Source: DASUPK01 sp963815045 (lineage in GTDB: Bacteria; Actinomycetota; Thermoleophilia; Solirubrobacterales; 70-9). From it: a stretch of DNA of 64,000 bases. The notes beneath the pieces were generated by a model, which saw nothing but the letters and a program-made list of their open reading frames with translations, did not search any database and was not told where the DNA came from. This document shows positions 57,642-64,000 of the stretch, piece by piece (the stretch's first letter is position 1; each line of letters begins with the position of its first letter). The position numbers and the translations under genes were made by a program. The DNA is taken from the NCBI GenBank assembly GCA_963815045.1, contig CAWFET010000003.1:124001-188000 (forward strand), read 5' to 3'.

Positions 57642-58549
57642 AGGCCACGCTCATCGCGGACGGCGGCGCTGCCGCCTCCGAGGACGACAACTTCTTCCGC
57701 TCCTCGCCCTTCCTCGAGGCCGAGGGCGCGACGCACACGATCGACGTCGGCGGGTCGCTGCGGCTCCCGGTGATCGTCCGCTCCGTAGAGGGCAGCGAGC
57801 GGGTGGACGCGATCTCGCCGTACGGCTATCCGGGGGCCTCGGGGAGCTACGCCGAGCCGATCGATCCGCGCGCCGTCGACTGGTCGGAGACGGGCCTGGT
57901 GAGCGCGTTCGTGCGCGACCGGATCGGCAGCCCGGCGCTGTCGGGTGGGACCGTCCGCAACCACGTCCATGTCGCCGATGGGGACTCGGGGATCCGCAAG
58001 CGGCTCCGCGAGCAGATCCGCCGCAACGAGCGCCGCGGCTGGGAGGTCGAGACGATCGGCGGGCCCGAGGCCGATGGGGCGGCGGCGACGGCCTTCGAAC
58101 GTGCCTACGCCGAGACGATGGCCCGCACCGGCGCCGCCCAGCGTTACCTCTACCCCAGCGAGTACTTCGAGACGCTCCTGCGGAGCGAGCGGAGCTGGCT
58201 CGTCCTGGCCGGGCGAGAGGGGGAGCGCCTGGCCGGAGCCATAGCCGTCGCCAGCGACGGCTACCTCCACTACTACCTGGGAGGCACCCTCGACGAGGCG
58301 CTCGGCGATTCGCCGATGAAGAACCTGTTCGCGGCCATGATCTCGCTCGGTGCCGAGTTGGCGCTGCCGCTCAGCCTCGGAGGCGGCCTCACCCCTGGCG
58401 ACTCCCTCGATGAGTTCAAGCGTGGCTTCGCCAACGGGGAGGCGCCCTTCCACACGCATGAGCTGGTCTGCGACCCGGCCGCCTACGGGGAGCTCGCGGC
58501 GCGCTCGGAGCCAGCGCCCGAGGGGTTCTTCCCCGCCTATCGGTCCTAG
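57638..58549 (+). CDS. FemAB-like N-acyltransferase (GNAT-related)
   Basis: 303 residues with the two-lobed GNAT pattern of the FemAB/BioF2-like family: RKRLREQIRRNERRGWEVETIGG, AFERAYAETMARTGAAQRYLY, and GAIAVASDGYLHYYLGGTLDEA. FemAB proteins transfer amino acids from tRNA to peptidoglycan precursors; BioF2-like members acylate sugars. Which applies here cannot be told. GTG start in a GTGA overlap; the stop is shared (CTAG) with the amidase on the other strand. Confidence 0.75.
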   Translation: MKATLIADGGAAASEDDNFFRSSPFLEAEGATHTIDVGGSLRLPVIVRSVEGSERVDAISPYGYPGASGSYAEPIDPRAVDWSETGLVSAFVRDRIGSPALSGGTVRNHVHVADGDSGIRKRLREQIRRNERRGWEVETIGGPEADGAAATAFERAYAETMARTGAAQRYLYPSEYFETLLRSERSWLVLAGREGERLAGAIAVASDGYLHYYLGGTLDEALGDSPMKNLFAAMISLGAELALPLSLGGGLTPGDSLDEFKRGFANGEAPFHTHELVCDPAAYGELAARSEPAPEGFFPAYRS

Positions 58550-59748
58550 GCGCCGGTGCCGCCGCTTGCGTGGTGCTTCTTCTTCCGCTTCCTCTTCCTC
58601 TTCGCGGAGTGCTTGATCCGCTTCTGCACGGCGGCCTGGATCTGGGGGACGAGCGGGATCAGCGCTCCGCCCGGGCAGGCCGTCAGGCCGAGCGTCGTGT
58701 GGCCGAGGACTCGCGGCACCGTGATCACGGTGCCGGCCGGGTAGCGGCTCTCCGAGCCGCCCGCCGAGGTGAGCTGCACGGTCCCGGTCGCCGGCGTGGC
58801 GTGGTTCACGCCGAGCTTCCAGGCGAGGAACCGGATGATCGAACGCTGCGCCTCGGGCGTCGGAGCCTCGCTCGTGTGGTCCCCGATCGACGCAATCGAC
58901 GTGGTCTGCGAGTTGAAGCCCTGAGACTGCGCGCCCACCACCGGCCGCTTGAGGCCCCCGGCGCGCCCTTCGTAGAGGGTTCCGTAGCGGTCGACCAGCG
59001 CGTTGTAGCCGATGTCGTTCCACCCGTTGCCGTAGACGTGGAAGCGGCAGATGCCCAGCACGATCGAGGGGGCCTCGGCGGCCGTGTAGTCGTTGGCGTT
59101 GACGGTGTGGTGGATCACCGCCGCTCGGACCGTGCCGTACTCGGCCGGCCCGCGCGGAGGGCAACCTCCGTCCGCCAGATCGGCTCCCCAGGCGGCGCGG
59201 CTGACGACCGGTGGCTTCGGAGAGAGCTTGAGCGCCTGTGCGACCGGCGTGGAGGCGACCGAGATCACCGCCGTGTTGATCGCGTGGCGGGCGGAGTTGA
59301 CGAGCCGGTCGGCGAAGCCGCCCGCGGTGCCGGAGACGTTCACGAAGTGCAGGCGGCCATGTGGCCGGAAGGGCGCTCGAACCTGGGCGACATCTGCGCC
59401 CCCGACGTAGATCGGCGTCCCGTCCTCCTGGTCGACCCACTCGCTCCAGTGGCCGCCGTCGTTGCGAACCCGGATCTGCACCGTCCGCTTCTCCCGGGCG
59501 ACGCCGACCAGGTCGAAGCGGTGAGGAGCGTCGATCGGCGACGAGATCCAGCGAGCGGCCTTCTGGTGGGGATGAGCCGAGCGGGCGGAGGCGACGGCCG
59601 CCGGCACCATTCGCTTGGCGGCGGGAATCGCCCTCTCGAAGTCAACTGCCCCCGTCATGTAGGGGCGCAGGGAGAGCGCGGGCGCGGCGACCCATGCGCA
59701 CGCCGTGGCCAGCGCCAGACCTACCCCTGTCAGCAACCGTTTGCGCAC
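58546..59748 (-). CDS. secreted N-acetylmuramoyl-L-alanine amidase (PGRP/Ami_2 type)
   Basis: 400 residues. A signal peptide (about 1-26) is followed by an N-terminal beta-rich region with RVRNDGGHWSEWVDQEDG. The amidase domain (about 180-370) has PPVVSRAAWGA, VIHHTVNANDY (zinc histidine), DIGYNALVDRYGTLYEGRAGG and HTTLGLTACPGG (zinc His and Cys). A lysine/arginine-rich tail (KRKRKRKKKHH) follows, suggesting binding to the wall or anionic polymers. It cleaves the muramyl-alanine bond. GTG 59748 has GGGAGG upstream. Confidence 0.92.
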   Translation of the reverse strand: MRKRLLTGVGLALATACAWVAAPALSLRPYMTGAVDFERAIPAAKRMVPAAVASARSAHPHQKAARWISSPIDAPHRFDLVGVAREKRTVQIRVRNDGGHWSEWVDQEDGTPIYVGGADVAQVRAPFRPHGRLHFVNVSGTAGGFADRLVNSARHAINTAVISVASTPVAQALKLSPKPPVVSRAAWGADLADGGCPPRGPAEYGTVRAAVIHHTVNANDYTAAEAPSIVLGICRFHVYGNGWNDIGYNALVDRYGTLYEGRAGGLKRPVVGAQSQGFNSQTTSIASIGDHTSEAPTPEAQRSIIRFLAWKLGVNHATPATGTVQLTSAGGSESRYPAGTVITVPRVLGHTTLGLTACPGGALIPLVPQIQAAVQKRIKHSAKRKRKRKKKHHASGGTGA

Positions 59749-59794
59749 TCAGCCTCCCGAACACATCAGCGCGGCCCTGGTTGTGGGCATGAAC

Positions 59795-60568
59795 CTACGG
59801 AAGGTTGATCGGAATGCCCTGCTCCGGCCCGTTGCCGCGGTAGGTATCGCGGAAGTTCCGGATCACGTCGAGGACGCCCTCGTTGTAGTGCGGGCAGACG
59901 ACCTCGTTGGTCCAGGCCGTGACGGCGACGTCGTAGGGCATGTCCGGGTCCGGGTAGAGCAGCATGCCGTCAGCGTCCGCGTCGAAGACGCCCTTGAGCG
60001 CGAGCTGGTCGTTCTCCGGCAGGGTCGGCTTGTAGTGGATCTCGATCCGCCCGTGCTCCATGGCGTGGACCTCGTTGCGGATGTTGGTCTCCTTGCTCGT
60101 GTCACTCGTGATCTGGCTCGTGTAGGCCCCGTCATCGATCGGCACCGGGTTGTGATTCCCGGACGTCGGGGGAACGGTGCCGTACTTGACCGGGGTCGAG
60201 TTCGGCACGTGCGTGTTGCCCTCGTTCGGTAGATCGAGCTTCGCCTGGCAGCCCGCCTTCTGCGCGGAGATCCTCAGGTCGGCGATCTGGATCGGCGGCG
60301 GCGGCGTTCCGGTCCGGCAGTCGGGCTCCAGCCCTCTGGTGGTCCCGCCCGAGTTCTTGATGTGCGCCTCGGAGCAGAAATTGCCGGTCCCGCCACCTCC
60401 GCCGCCGCTCGCGATCACCGCGACCAGCCCTGCGACCACGGCCACCGTGAGGATGCCCGCAACGACGTAGCCGGCCACCAGGCGACGACGCCCGCCGGAG
60501 TGCGACGCACGCTCGGCGGCGAGCCGCTGCGCGCGGAGTCGCTCCTTCTCTTCCTTGCGTGAAGCCAT
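59795..60568 (-). CDS. DUF3105 membrane-anchored protein
   Basis: 257 residues. A charged N-terminus (KEEKERLRAQRLAAERA) precedes one membrane helix (about 32-52) and an outer domain with the DUF3105 pattern: YGTVPPTSGNHNPVPIDDG, NEVHAMEHGRIEIHYKP and AVTAWTNEVVCPHY. The conserved histidines suggest a metal site; function unknown. TAGCCT lies 11 nt before the ATG. It is 46 nt upstream of the amidase gene. Confidence 0.85.
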   Translation of the reverse strand: MASRKEEKERLRAQRLAAERASHSGGRRRLVAGYVVAGILTVAVVAGLVAVIASGGGGGGTGNFCSEAHIKNSGGTTRGLEPDCRTGTPPPPIQIADLRISAQKAGCQAKLDLPNEGNTHVPNSTPVKYGTVPPTSGNHNPVPIDDGAYTSQITSDTSKETNIRNEVHAMEHGRIEIHYKPTLPENDQLALKGVFDADADGMLLYPDPDMPYDVAVTAWTNEVVCPHYNEGVLDVIRNFRDTYRGNGPEQGIPINLP

Positions 60569-60579
60569 GAGAGGCGGAG

Positions 60580-60585
60580 AGGCTA
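60580..60585 (-). promoter_or_regulatory. candidate -10 box (TAGCCT) for the DUF3105 gene
   Basis: The reverse strand reads TAGCCT, 11 nt before the ATG. The box is identical to the one at 10431. Confidence 0.3.
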
Positions 60586-60596
60586 GCGGAGGGGGT

Positions 60597-61424
60597 TCAA
60601 GCTTCGCTTAGCGCGGTCTCGGGCTCGCGCGTGACTCCCCAGACCTCGTCCAGGAACGAGGCCAGCTCCTGGTCCAGGCGCTCGGGCGCGATCCGCCACT
60701 CGAGGATCGAGTTGGCCTCGATCAGACGAGAGTTCGGCAGCTCCTCGGCGAGCATCCCCGAGTCAGAGAACGGATGAAGGGGATCGGCGTGGTGCCCGAT
60801 CACCAGGGTCGGCTGCGTCATCTCGACCCGGAACTGCTTGTGCGGCGCCGAGGAGCCGAGGAAGAGGCCCTCGAGCACGGCCGAGGAGGGCGCCGGGTCC
60901 TGCCGGACCATGTCGAGCCCCAGGTCCAGCAGCGGATTGGTCCGCGGAATCCGGCGCGCGAGCGCCGCCACCCGGCGCAGCACGGGCTCCGCGGCCCGCA
61001 GCCCGACCATGATCGGAGTGAAGATCAGCGCGGCGGCGAGCAGGGCGTTGTCGAGCACCGGCATCTCGATCATCATCGCCCGGATCCGCTGCGGCGAGAT
61101 GTGATTGAACTCGAGCGTCGTGTTCGCTCCCAGAGAGGTGCCGCCGACGACCGCCTGAGCGATCTCGAGGTGGTCCATCAGCGCCTCGACCTGACGCGCG
61201 AAGAAGGTCATCGAGTAGTTCGACATCTGCGGCGGTCGGTCGGAGCGACCGTGGCCGAGCAGGTCGATGGCGATCACGCGGTTCCCGAGCGCCGCCATCT
61301 CCGGTCCCAGCCGGTCGAACATCCTGCGGCTGAGGAGAAGACCGTGGATCAGGATCAGCGGCCGGTCGCCCTCCCCATACTCGTCGTATGAGATCGAGTG
61401 GCCGTTGTAGTCGAACTCGGGCAT
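60597..61424 (-). CDS. alpha/beta hydrolase
   Basis: 275 residues. Seen: LILIHGLLLSRRMFDRLG (oxyanion region), IAIDLLGHGRSDRP, the nucleophile elbow VGGTSLGANTTL (Ser in GTSLG), LVIGHHADPLHPF (acid) and a C-terminal region that would hold the histidine. An active esterase/hydrolase is likely; the substrate is unknown. TAGACT stands 7 nt before ATG 61424, with no ribosome site. It is 22 nt from metF on the same strand. Confidence 0.85.
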   Translation of the reverse strand: MPEFDYNGHSISYDEYGEGDRPLILIHGLLLSRRMFDRLGPEMAALGNRVIAIDLLGHGRSDRPPQMSNYSMTFFARQVEALMDHLEIAQAVVGGTSLGANTTLEFNHISPQRIRAMMIEMPVLDNALLAAALIFTPIMVGLRAAEPVLRRVAALARRIPRTNPLLDLGLDMVRQDPAPSSAVLEGLFLGSSAPHKQFRVEMTQPTLVIGHHADPLHPFSDSGMLAEELPNSRLIEANSILEWRIAPERLDQELASFLDEVWGVTREPETALSEA

Positions 61425-61431
61425 CGCGGGG

Positions 61432-61437
61432 AGTCTA
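61432..61437 (-). promoter_or_regulatory. candidate leaderless -10 box (TAGACT) for the hydrolase gene
   Basis: The reverse strand reads TAGACT, exactly 7 nt before the ATG. It lies in the 22 bp spacer after metF, so the hydrolase gene may have its own start of transcription. Confidence 0.45.
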
Positions 61438-61446
61438 GGCCCAGCC

Positions 61447-62358
61447 TCAGGCGGCTCCGGCGGCGGTGGCCTCGCGGTCCTCCCAGGGCCTGGAGGCGTG
61501 CAGCGCACCCAGGATCGCCCGAGATGCCGGCGAGCGGTTGAGCGCGTAGAGGTGGATCCCCGGCGCGCCCCGCCGGAGCAGATCGGCGCACTGCTGCGTC
61601 GCATAGGCGACGCCGAGCTCGAACTCCGCCCGCTCGTCTCCGTCAAGCGACTCCATCGCCGAGGCGAGGGGGTCGGGAATGGAGGCCTCGCAGAGCTCCG
61701 AGATCCGCGCGATCTGCTTGAAACCGGTCATCGGCATGATGCCGGGGATGATCGGCACGTCGATCCCGGCCGCCCGCGCGGCGGGGACGAAGTCGAAGTA
61801 GAGCTGGTTGTCGTAGAAGAGCTGCGTGATCAGGAAGCTCACTCCGTTATCGACCTTGGTCTTCAGGTAGGCGAGGTCGGCCTCCAGGCTGGAGGCCTCG
61901 GGATGGACCTCGGGGAAGCACGCGCCGCCGATCGCGATCTCCGGATGGGTCTCGTGGATCAGCGCCGCCAGCTCGGAGGCGCTGCCCAGCCCGCCCTCCG
62001 GCTGCTCGAAGTCCTTCTGGCCGCGCGGCGGGTCACCGCGCAGGGCGAGGATGTTCTCGATCCCGGCAGCCGCGATCCGGTCGATGATCTCCTGGAGGCT
62101 CTCGACGGACTCGCCGACGCAGCTGAGATGCGCCATCGCCTCGGAGTCGTAGGTGTCGCGGATGGCCCTGGTCGTGTCGAGGGTCCCCTCGCGGGTTGCG
62201 CCGCCCGCTCCGTAGGTCACCGAGAAGAAGTGCGGATCCTGCCTGCGGAGCACCTCGACGGTCTCGAACAGGGTCTGGCTGCCCTCGTCGGTCTTGGGTG
62301 GGAAGAACTCGACGGAGAAGACCGGGCGGCTCGAATTGAGCATTTCGTCGATGCGCAT
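61447..62358 (-). CDS. metF: methylenetetrahydrofolate reductase
   Basis: 303 residues, FAD-dependent TIM barrel that makes 5-methyl-THF for methionine synthesis. Seen: FSVEFFPPKTDEG (active-site Glu), FFSVTYGAGGATREGT, NILALRGDPP, FLITQLFYDN, IIPGIMPMTGF and GAPGIHLYALNRS. No C-terminal regulatory domain, normal for bacteria. ATG 62358, or GTG one codon earlier (62361). It is divergent from the TIR-like gene across only 38 bp. Confidence 0.95.
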   Translation of the reverse strand: MRIDEMLNSSRPVFSVEFFPPKTDEGSQTLFETVEVLRRQDPHFFSVTYGAGGATREGTLDTTRAIRDTYDSEAMAHLSCVGESVESLQEIIDRIAAAGIENILALRGDPPRGQKDFEQPEGGLGSASELAALIHETHPEIAIGGACFPEVHPEASSLEADLAYLKTKVDNGVSFLITQLFYDNQLYFDFVPAARAAGIDVPIIPGIMPMTGFKQIARISELCEASIPDPLASAMESLDGDERAEFELGVAYATQQCADLLRRGAPGIHLYALNRSPASRAILGALHASRPWEDREATAAGAA

Positions 62359-62383
62359 CACCGCAAGGGTATTGAGCGGGCCA

Positions 62384-62389
62384 TAGCAT
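62384..62389 (+). promoter_or_regulatory. candidate leaderless -10 box (TAGCAT) for the TIR-like gene
   Basis: TAGCAT stands exactly 7 nt before the GTG at 62397 in the metF divergent spacer. The gene has no ribosome site. Confidence 0.4.
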
Positions 62390-62396
62390 CGAGGCA

Positions 62397-63038
62397 GTGC
62401 CCTTTCACGTCGAGATCTCGAGCGGCTTCCGGCAGCGTGCTCGCGCCTTCAATCTGGACGAGGCGGAGCTGCGGGCCACCGTGCTCGAGCCCTGGGTGCA
62501 GGGACGCAGGGTCCATCTCGGGGACAAGGACTTCGAGCCGAGGGACTCCAGGCTGGTGGTCCTGGAGGGCCCCGAGCTCGCCGACGTTGACCTCTCGATG
62601 GGGCGGGGATGGGCAAACGCGGAGAAAGCCTCCGAGAACGTCACCCGGAGGCTGGTCGAGTCCGCCTCCGCTCCCACCAAGCCCGTGGTGGCGATCCTTG
62701 CCGAGGAGGACGCGATGCGGGTCGAGGTGGCCGGGATGCTCGCGCGCCTCGAGCTGGAGCTCGCCCCCTGGGAGCAGCTTCGCTCTCTGATCCTGGGGGC
62801 TGCGGCTCCTCCCGGCGGCCCAGGGCACGCGGCGGTCCTCGCGCTCGGGGCTGGCCCGCCCTCCTCTTCCTGGCTGTTCGATGCCGGTCTCGCCCGCGGC
62901 GCGCTCGGTGGAAGGGCGGTGGTGGTCCAGCTCGGCGACGTGGTGATCCCCGCGCAACTCGTCGGAGTCGAAGTCGTGCGCCTCGAACCGGGGGAGGAAT
63001 CGTCGGTCCGGGCGCTCGGGGACCGACTCACCAAATAG
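62397..63038 (+). CDS. protein with N-terminal helper domain and TIR-like nucleotide-binding C-terminus
   Basis: 213 residues. The N-terminal part (VEISSGFRQRARAFNLDEAELRA to MGRGWANAEKASENVTRRL) is a domain I associate with actinobacterial proteins carrying the PF10137 TIR-like fold. The C-terminal part (about 97-205) fits that fold: VVAILAEEDAMRVEVAGMLARL, WLFDAGLARGALGGRAVVVQLGD and IPAQLVGVEVVRLEPG. The position of the catalytic glutamate of NADase-type TIRs (FELG) reads FDAG. The assignment is from pattern memory and tentative. It stands alone between metF and a strong terminator hairpin. Confidence 0.45.
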   Translation: MPFHVEISSGFRQRARAFNLDEAELRATVLEPWVQGRRVHLGDKDFEPRDSRLVVLEGPELADVDLSMGRGWANAEKASENVTRRLVESASAPTKPVVAILAEEDAMRVEVAGMLARLELELAPWEQLRSLILGAAAPPGGPGHAAVLALGAGPPSSSWLFDAGLARGALGGRAVVVQLGDVVIPAQLVGVEVVRLEPGEESSVRALGDRLTK

Positions 63039-63066
63039 ACGGGGCGCCCCGAAGGGCGCCCCGTCC
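63039..63066. terminator. strong bidirectional terminator hairpin
   Basis: A perfect 12-bp stem GACGGGGCGCCC/GGGCGCCCCGTC closes on a CGAA loop, one base into the stop codon of the TIR-like gene. A second small hairpin, GACTGC-CTGC-GCAGTC, lies at about 63076-63091 before the Usp stop. Neither has a T-run. Confidence 0.75.
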
Positions 63067-63096
63067 TGCTAGAGGACTGCCTGCGCAGTCGCTTGT

Positions 63097-63801
63097 TCAG
63101 ACCTTCGCCGCGACCCGCTTGACGATGCCGGGCTTCGAGAACCTGATCTCGGTGCCGCGGGCGACTGCGATCACCGGGGCATTCGAGATCTCGATCGCGT
63201 AGCCGGCCCGGGCGCTCAGGTTCACGTGGCCCTTCGGGGACGCCGGCGAGGATCCGACGACGATCAGGTCGGCCTCGGTATGGCGCTCGACGACGCTCAC
63301 GCCGAGCGCATCGGCGAGGCTCTTCGCGGTCTCGATCGCGCTCCGATCTCCGTCGTCCTCGACCAGCACGCCGACGCTCTTAATCGCGTGATCGCGGGTC
63401 CGGTAGCCGGCCGGGGCGATCGCAACGGCGGCGGGGCCCCCGGTCAGCATCCGTTGTGCGGACGTGCCCGGCATCACTGCGCCCTGGGCTGTCCGGTAAT
63501 CGGAGCCGAACACGATCAGCTCGGCCTTCTCGCTCTCGGCCAGCTCCCAGAGGCCGGCGCCGGTCGAGGCGTGGACGACAACGTGCTGAGCGATCTTCTC
63601 GTCGCCGAGCGCCAGCGCGCCACTGGCGAGCAGCTCCTCGGCCTCCTTCTCCTCGAGGGCCTCACGGGCCTGGTCGGGCTGCTGCGTGTGACGCACGTAA
63701 GCGAGCGAGACGTCGCCGCCGAACTGGGCCAGCTGGCCCCCAAGCGCGAGCGCGTCCCGGTCGTTGTCGGTGCCGTCGTAGGAAACGATGATCTTGGCCA
63801 T
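63097..63801 (-). CDS. universal stress protein family (UspA) protein
   Basis: 234 residues, two Usp-like halves: KIIVSYDGTDNDRDALALGGQLA with ELIVFGSDYRTAQGAVMPGTSAQRML, and a shorter second half SVGVLVEDDGDRSAIETAKSLADAL with LIVVGSSPASPKGHVNLSARAGYAI. The first half keeps a G-2x-G-9x-G-like ATP loop only in part. Role in stress survival is known for the family only. ATG 63801 with AGGAG 6 nt upstream. Confidence 0.82.
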   Translation of the reverse strand: MAKIIVSYDGTDNDRDALALGGQLAQFGGDVSLAYVRHTQQPDQAREALEEKEAEELLASGALALGDEKIAQHVVVHASTGAGLWELAESEKAELIVFGSDYRTAQGAVMPGTSAQRMLTGGPAAVAIAPAGYRTRDHAIKSVGVLVEDDGDRSAIETAKSLADALGVSVVERHTEADLIVVGSSPASPKGHVNLSARAGYAIEISNAPVIAVARGTEIRFSKPGIVKRVAAKV

Positions 63802-63865
63802 TGGCTTCTCCTCGGGTCGAAGATTTGGTCGGTTCGAAGTTCGCTGCCATGTTGCCGAGGACCTG

Positions 63866-63915
63866 GCATTAGTACAAGTACTGTTGATGATCTCTAGAAT
63901 TAGAAGCACTAATGC
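63866..63915. promoter_or_regulatory. Usp/LysR intergenic regulatory region with nested dyads
   Basis: GCATTAGT (63866-63873) pairs with ACTAATGC (63908-63915), the latter over the lysR ATG. AGTAC-AA-GTACT lies at 63871-63882. On the minus strand TTGTAC, 17 nt, CAACAT could be the usp promoter, with the dyad on its -35. On the plus strand TAGAAT (63895-63900) is 11 nt before the lysR ATG. The layout fits a divergent operator for the LysR protein. Confidence 0.45.
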
Positions 63916-64000
63916 TGAACGTGCAGCGACTGAGGGTGCTTCGTGAGGTTCTCGCTCAGGGGTCCTTCTCGGAGGCGGCGAGCGCGCTCAACTACACCCA
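63912..64000 (+). CDS. LysR-family transcriptional regulator (partial, 3' cut by window edge)
   Basis: The first 29 residues, LNVQRLRVLREVLAQGSFSEAASALNYT after Met, are the typical LysR helix-turn-helix start. The rest lies outside the window. The gene is divergent from usp over 110 bp, the usual layout for a LysR regulator and its target. Confidence 0.8.
   Translation, partial: MLNVQRLRVLREVLAQGSFSEAASALNYT

Overview
The window is a 64 kb, very GC-rich stretch from a Gram-positive-type actinobacterium. The gene content fits a deep actinobacterial lineage such as Thermoleophilia/Solirubrobacterales: GyrB with a long TOPRIM insert, an fhaA-fhaB-pstP-rodA-pbpA-pknB block, DUF3105, and many TTG/GTG starts. 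This placement is an inference from gene content; no rRNA is present. No phage, IS element or CRISPR array was seen. Coding density is very high, with no gene-free stretch over about 180 bp, and most operon joints are 1-4 nt overlaps (ATGA, GTGA, TTGA, TGATG, TAGTG).

Layout. (1) 1-5.5 kb, minus strand: early tetrapyrrole genes hemB, a fused siroheme-decarboxylase-like AhbAB protein and hemL, plus an ABC-2 exporter pair. (2) 5.6-13.8 kb: ymdB, a membrane glycosyltransferase with GtrA and an alkaline-phosphatase-superfamily enzyme, an aminotransferase-ddl pair, a DUF151 nuclease and an SRPBCC protein. (3) 13.8-28 kb: the chromosome origin region. On the minus strand lie rpmH-rnpA-yidD-yidC-khpB-rsmG-parA-parB and tRNA-Ile(GAT). 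On the plus strand lie dnaA-dnaN-recF-dciA-gyrB-gyrA. The strand switch at about 18.4 kb and DnaA-box-like motifs in the dnaA-dnaN spacer place oriC here. (4) 28-42 kb: HNH nuclease, pheA, then a peptidoglycan growth-control operon fhaA-fhaB-pstP-rodA-pbpA-pknB-ddl flanked by two further Ser/Thr kinases. (5) 42-45.6 kb: a DsbA-like protein and purM-uppP-dedA. (6) 45.7-58.5 kb: a surface polysaccharide locus with a FlaA1/PglF-type dehydratase, LytR_C and FlgD-like proteins, a Wzy-like plus Wzx-like fused reading frame, four glycosyltransferases, an initiating sugar-phosphate transferase and two N-acyltransferases. (7) 58.5-64 kb: PGRP-type amidase, DUF3105, hydrolase, metF, a TIR-like protein, a Usp protein and the start of a LysR regulator.

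How the genes work together. The dnaA-gyrA block runs replication initiation and topology, and parAB segregates the new origins. The pknB/pstP kinase-phosphatase pair with FHA readers controls RodA/PbpA wall synthesis. Ddl, UppP and the 45.7-58 kb locus supply and decorate the envelope.

Most notable signals. Three conserved genes (hemL, dnaA, fhaA) appear to start at ATA, GTT and ATC, each 5-6 nt after a GGAG/AGGAG. A short DnaA-box/trio-like element lies between dnaA and dnaN. The gyrB leader can fold into mutually exclusive hairpins. Many genes have a TANNNT-like box 6-11 nt before the start codon, suggesting leaderless transcription. Four convergent gene pairs overlap through one palindromic 4-nt stop (CTAG or TTAA). 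The Wzy-Wzx join looks like a recent loss of a stop codon.
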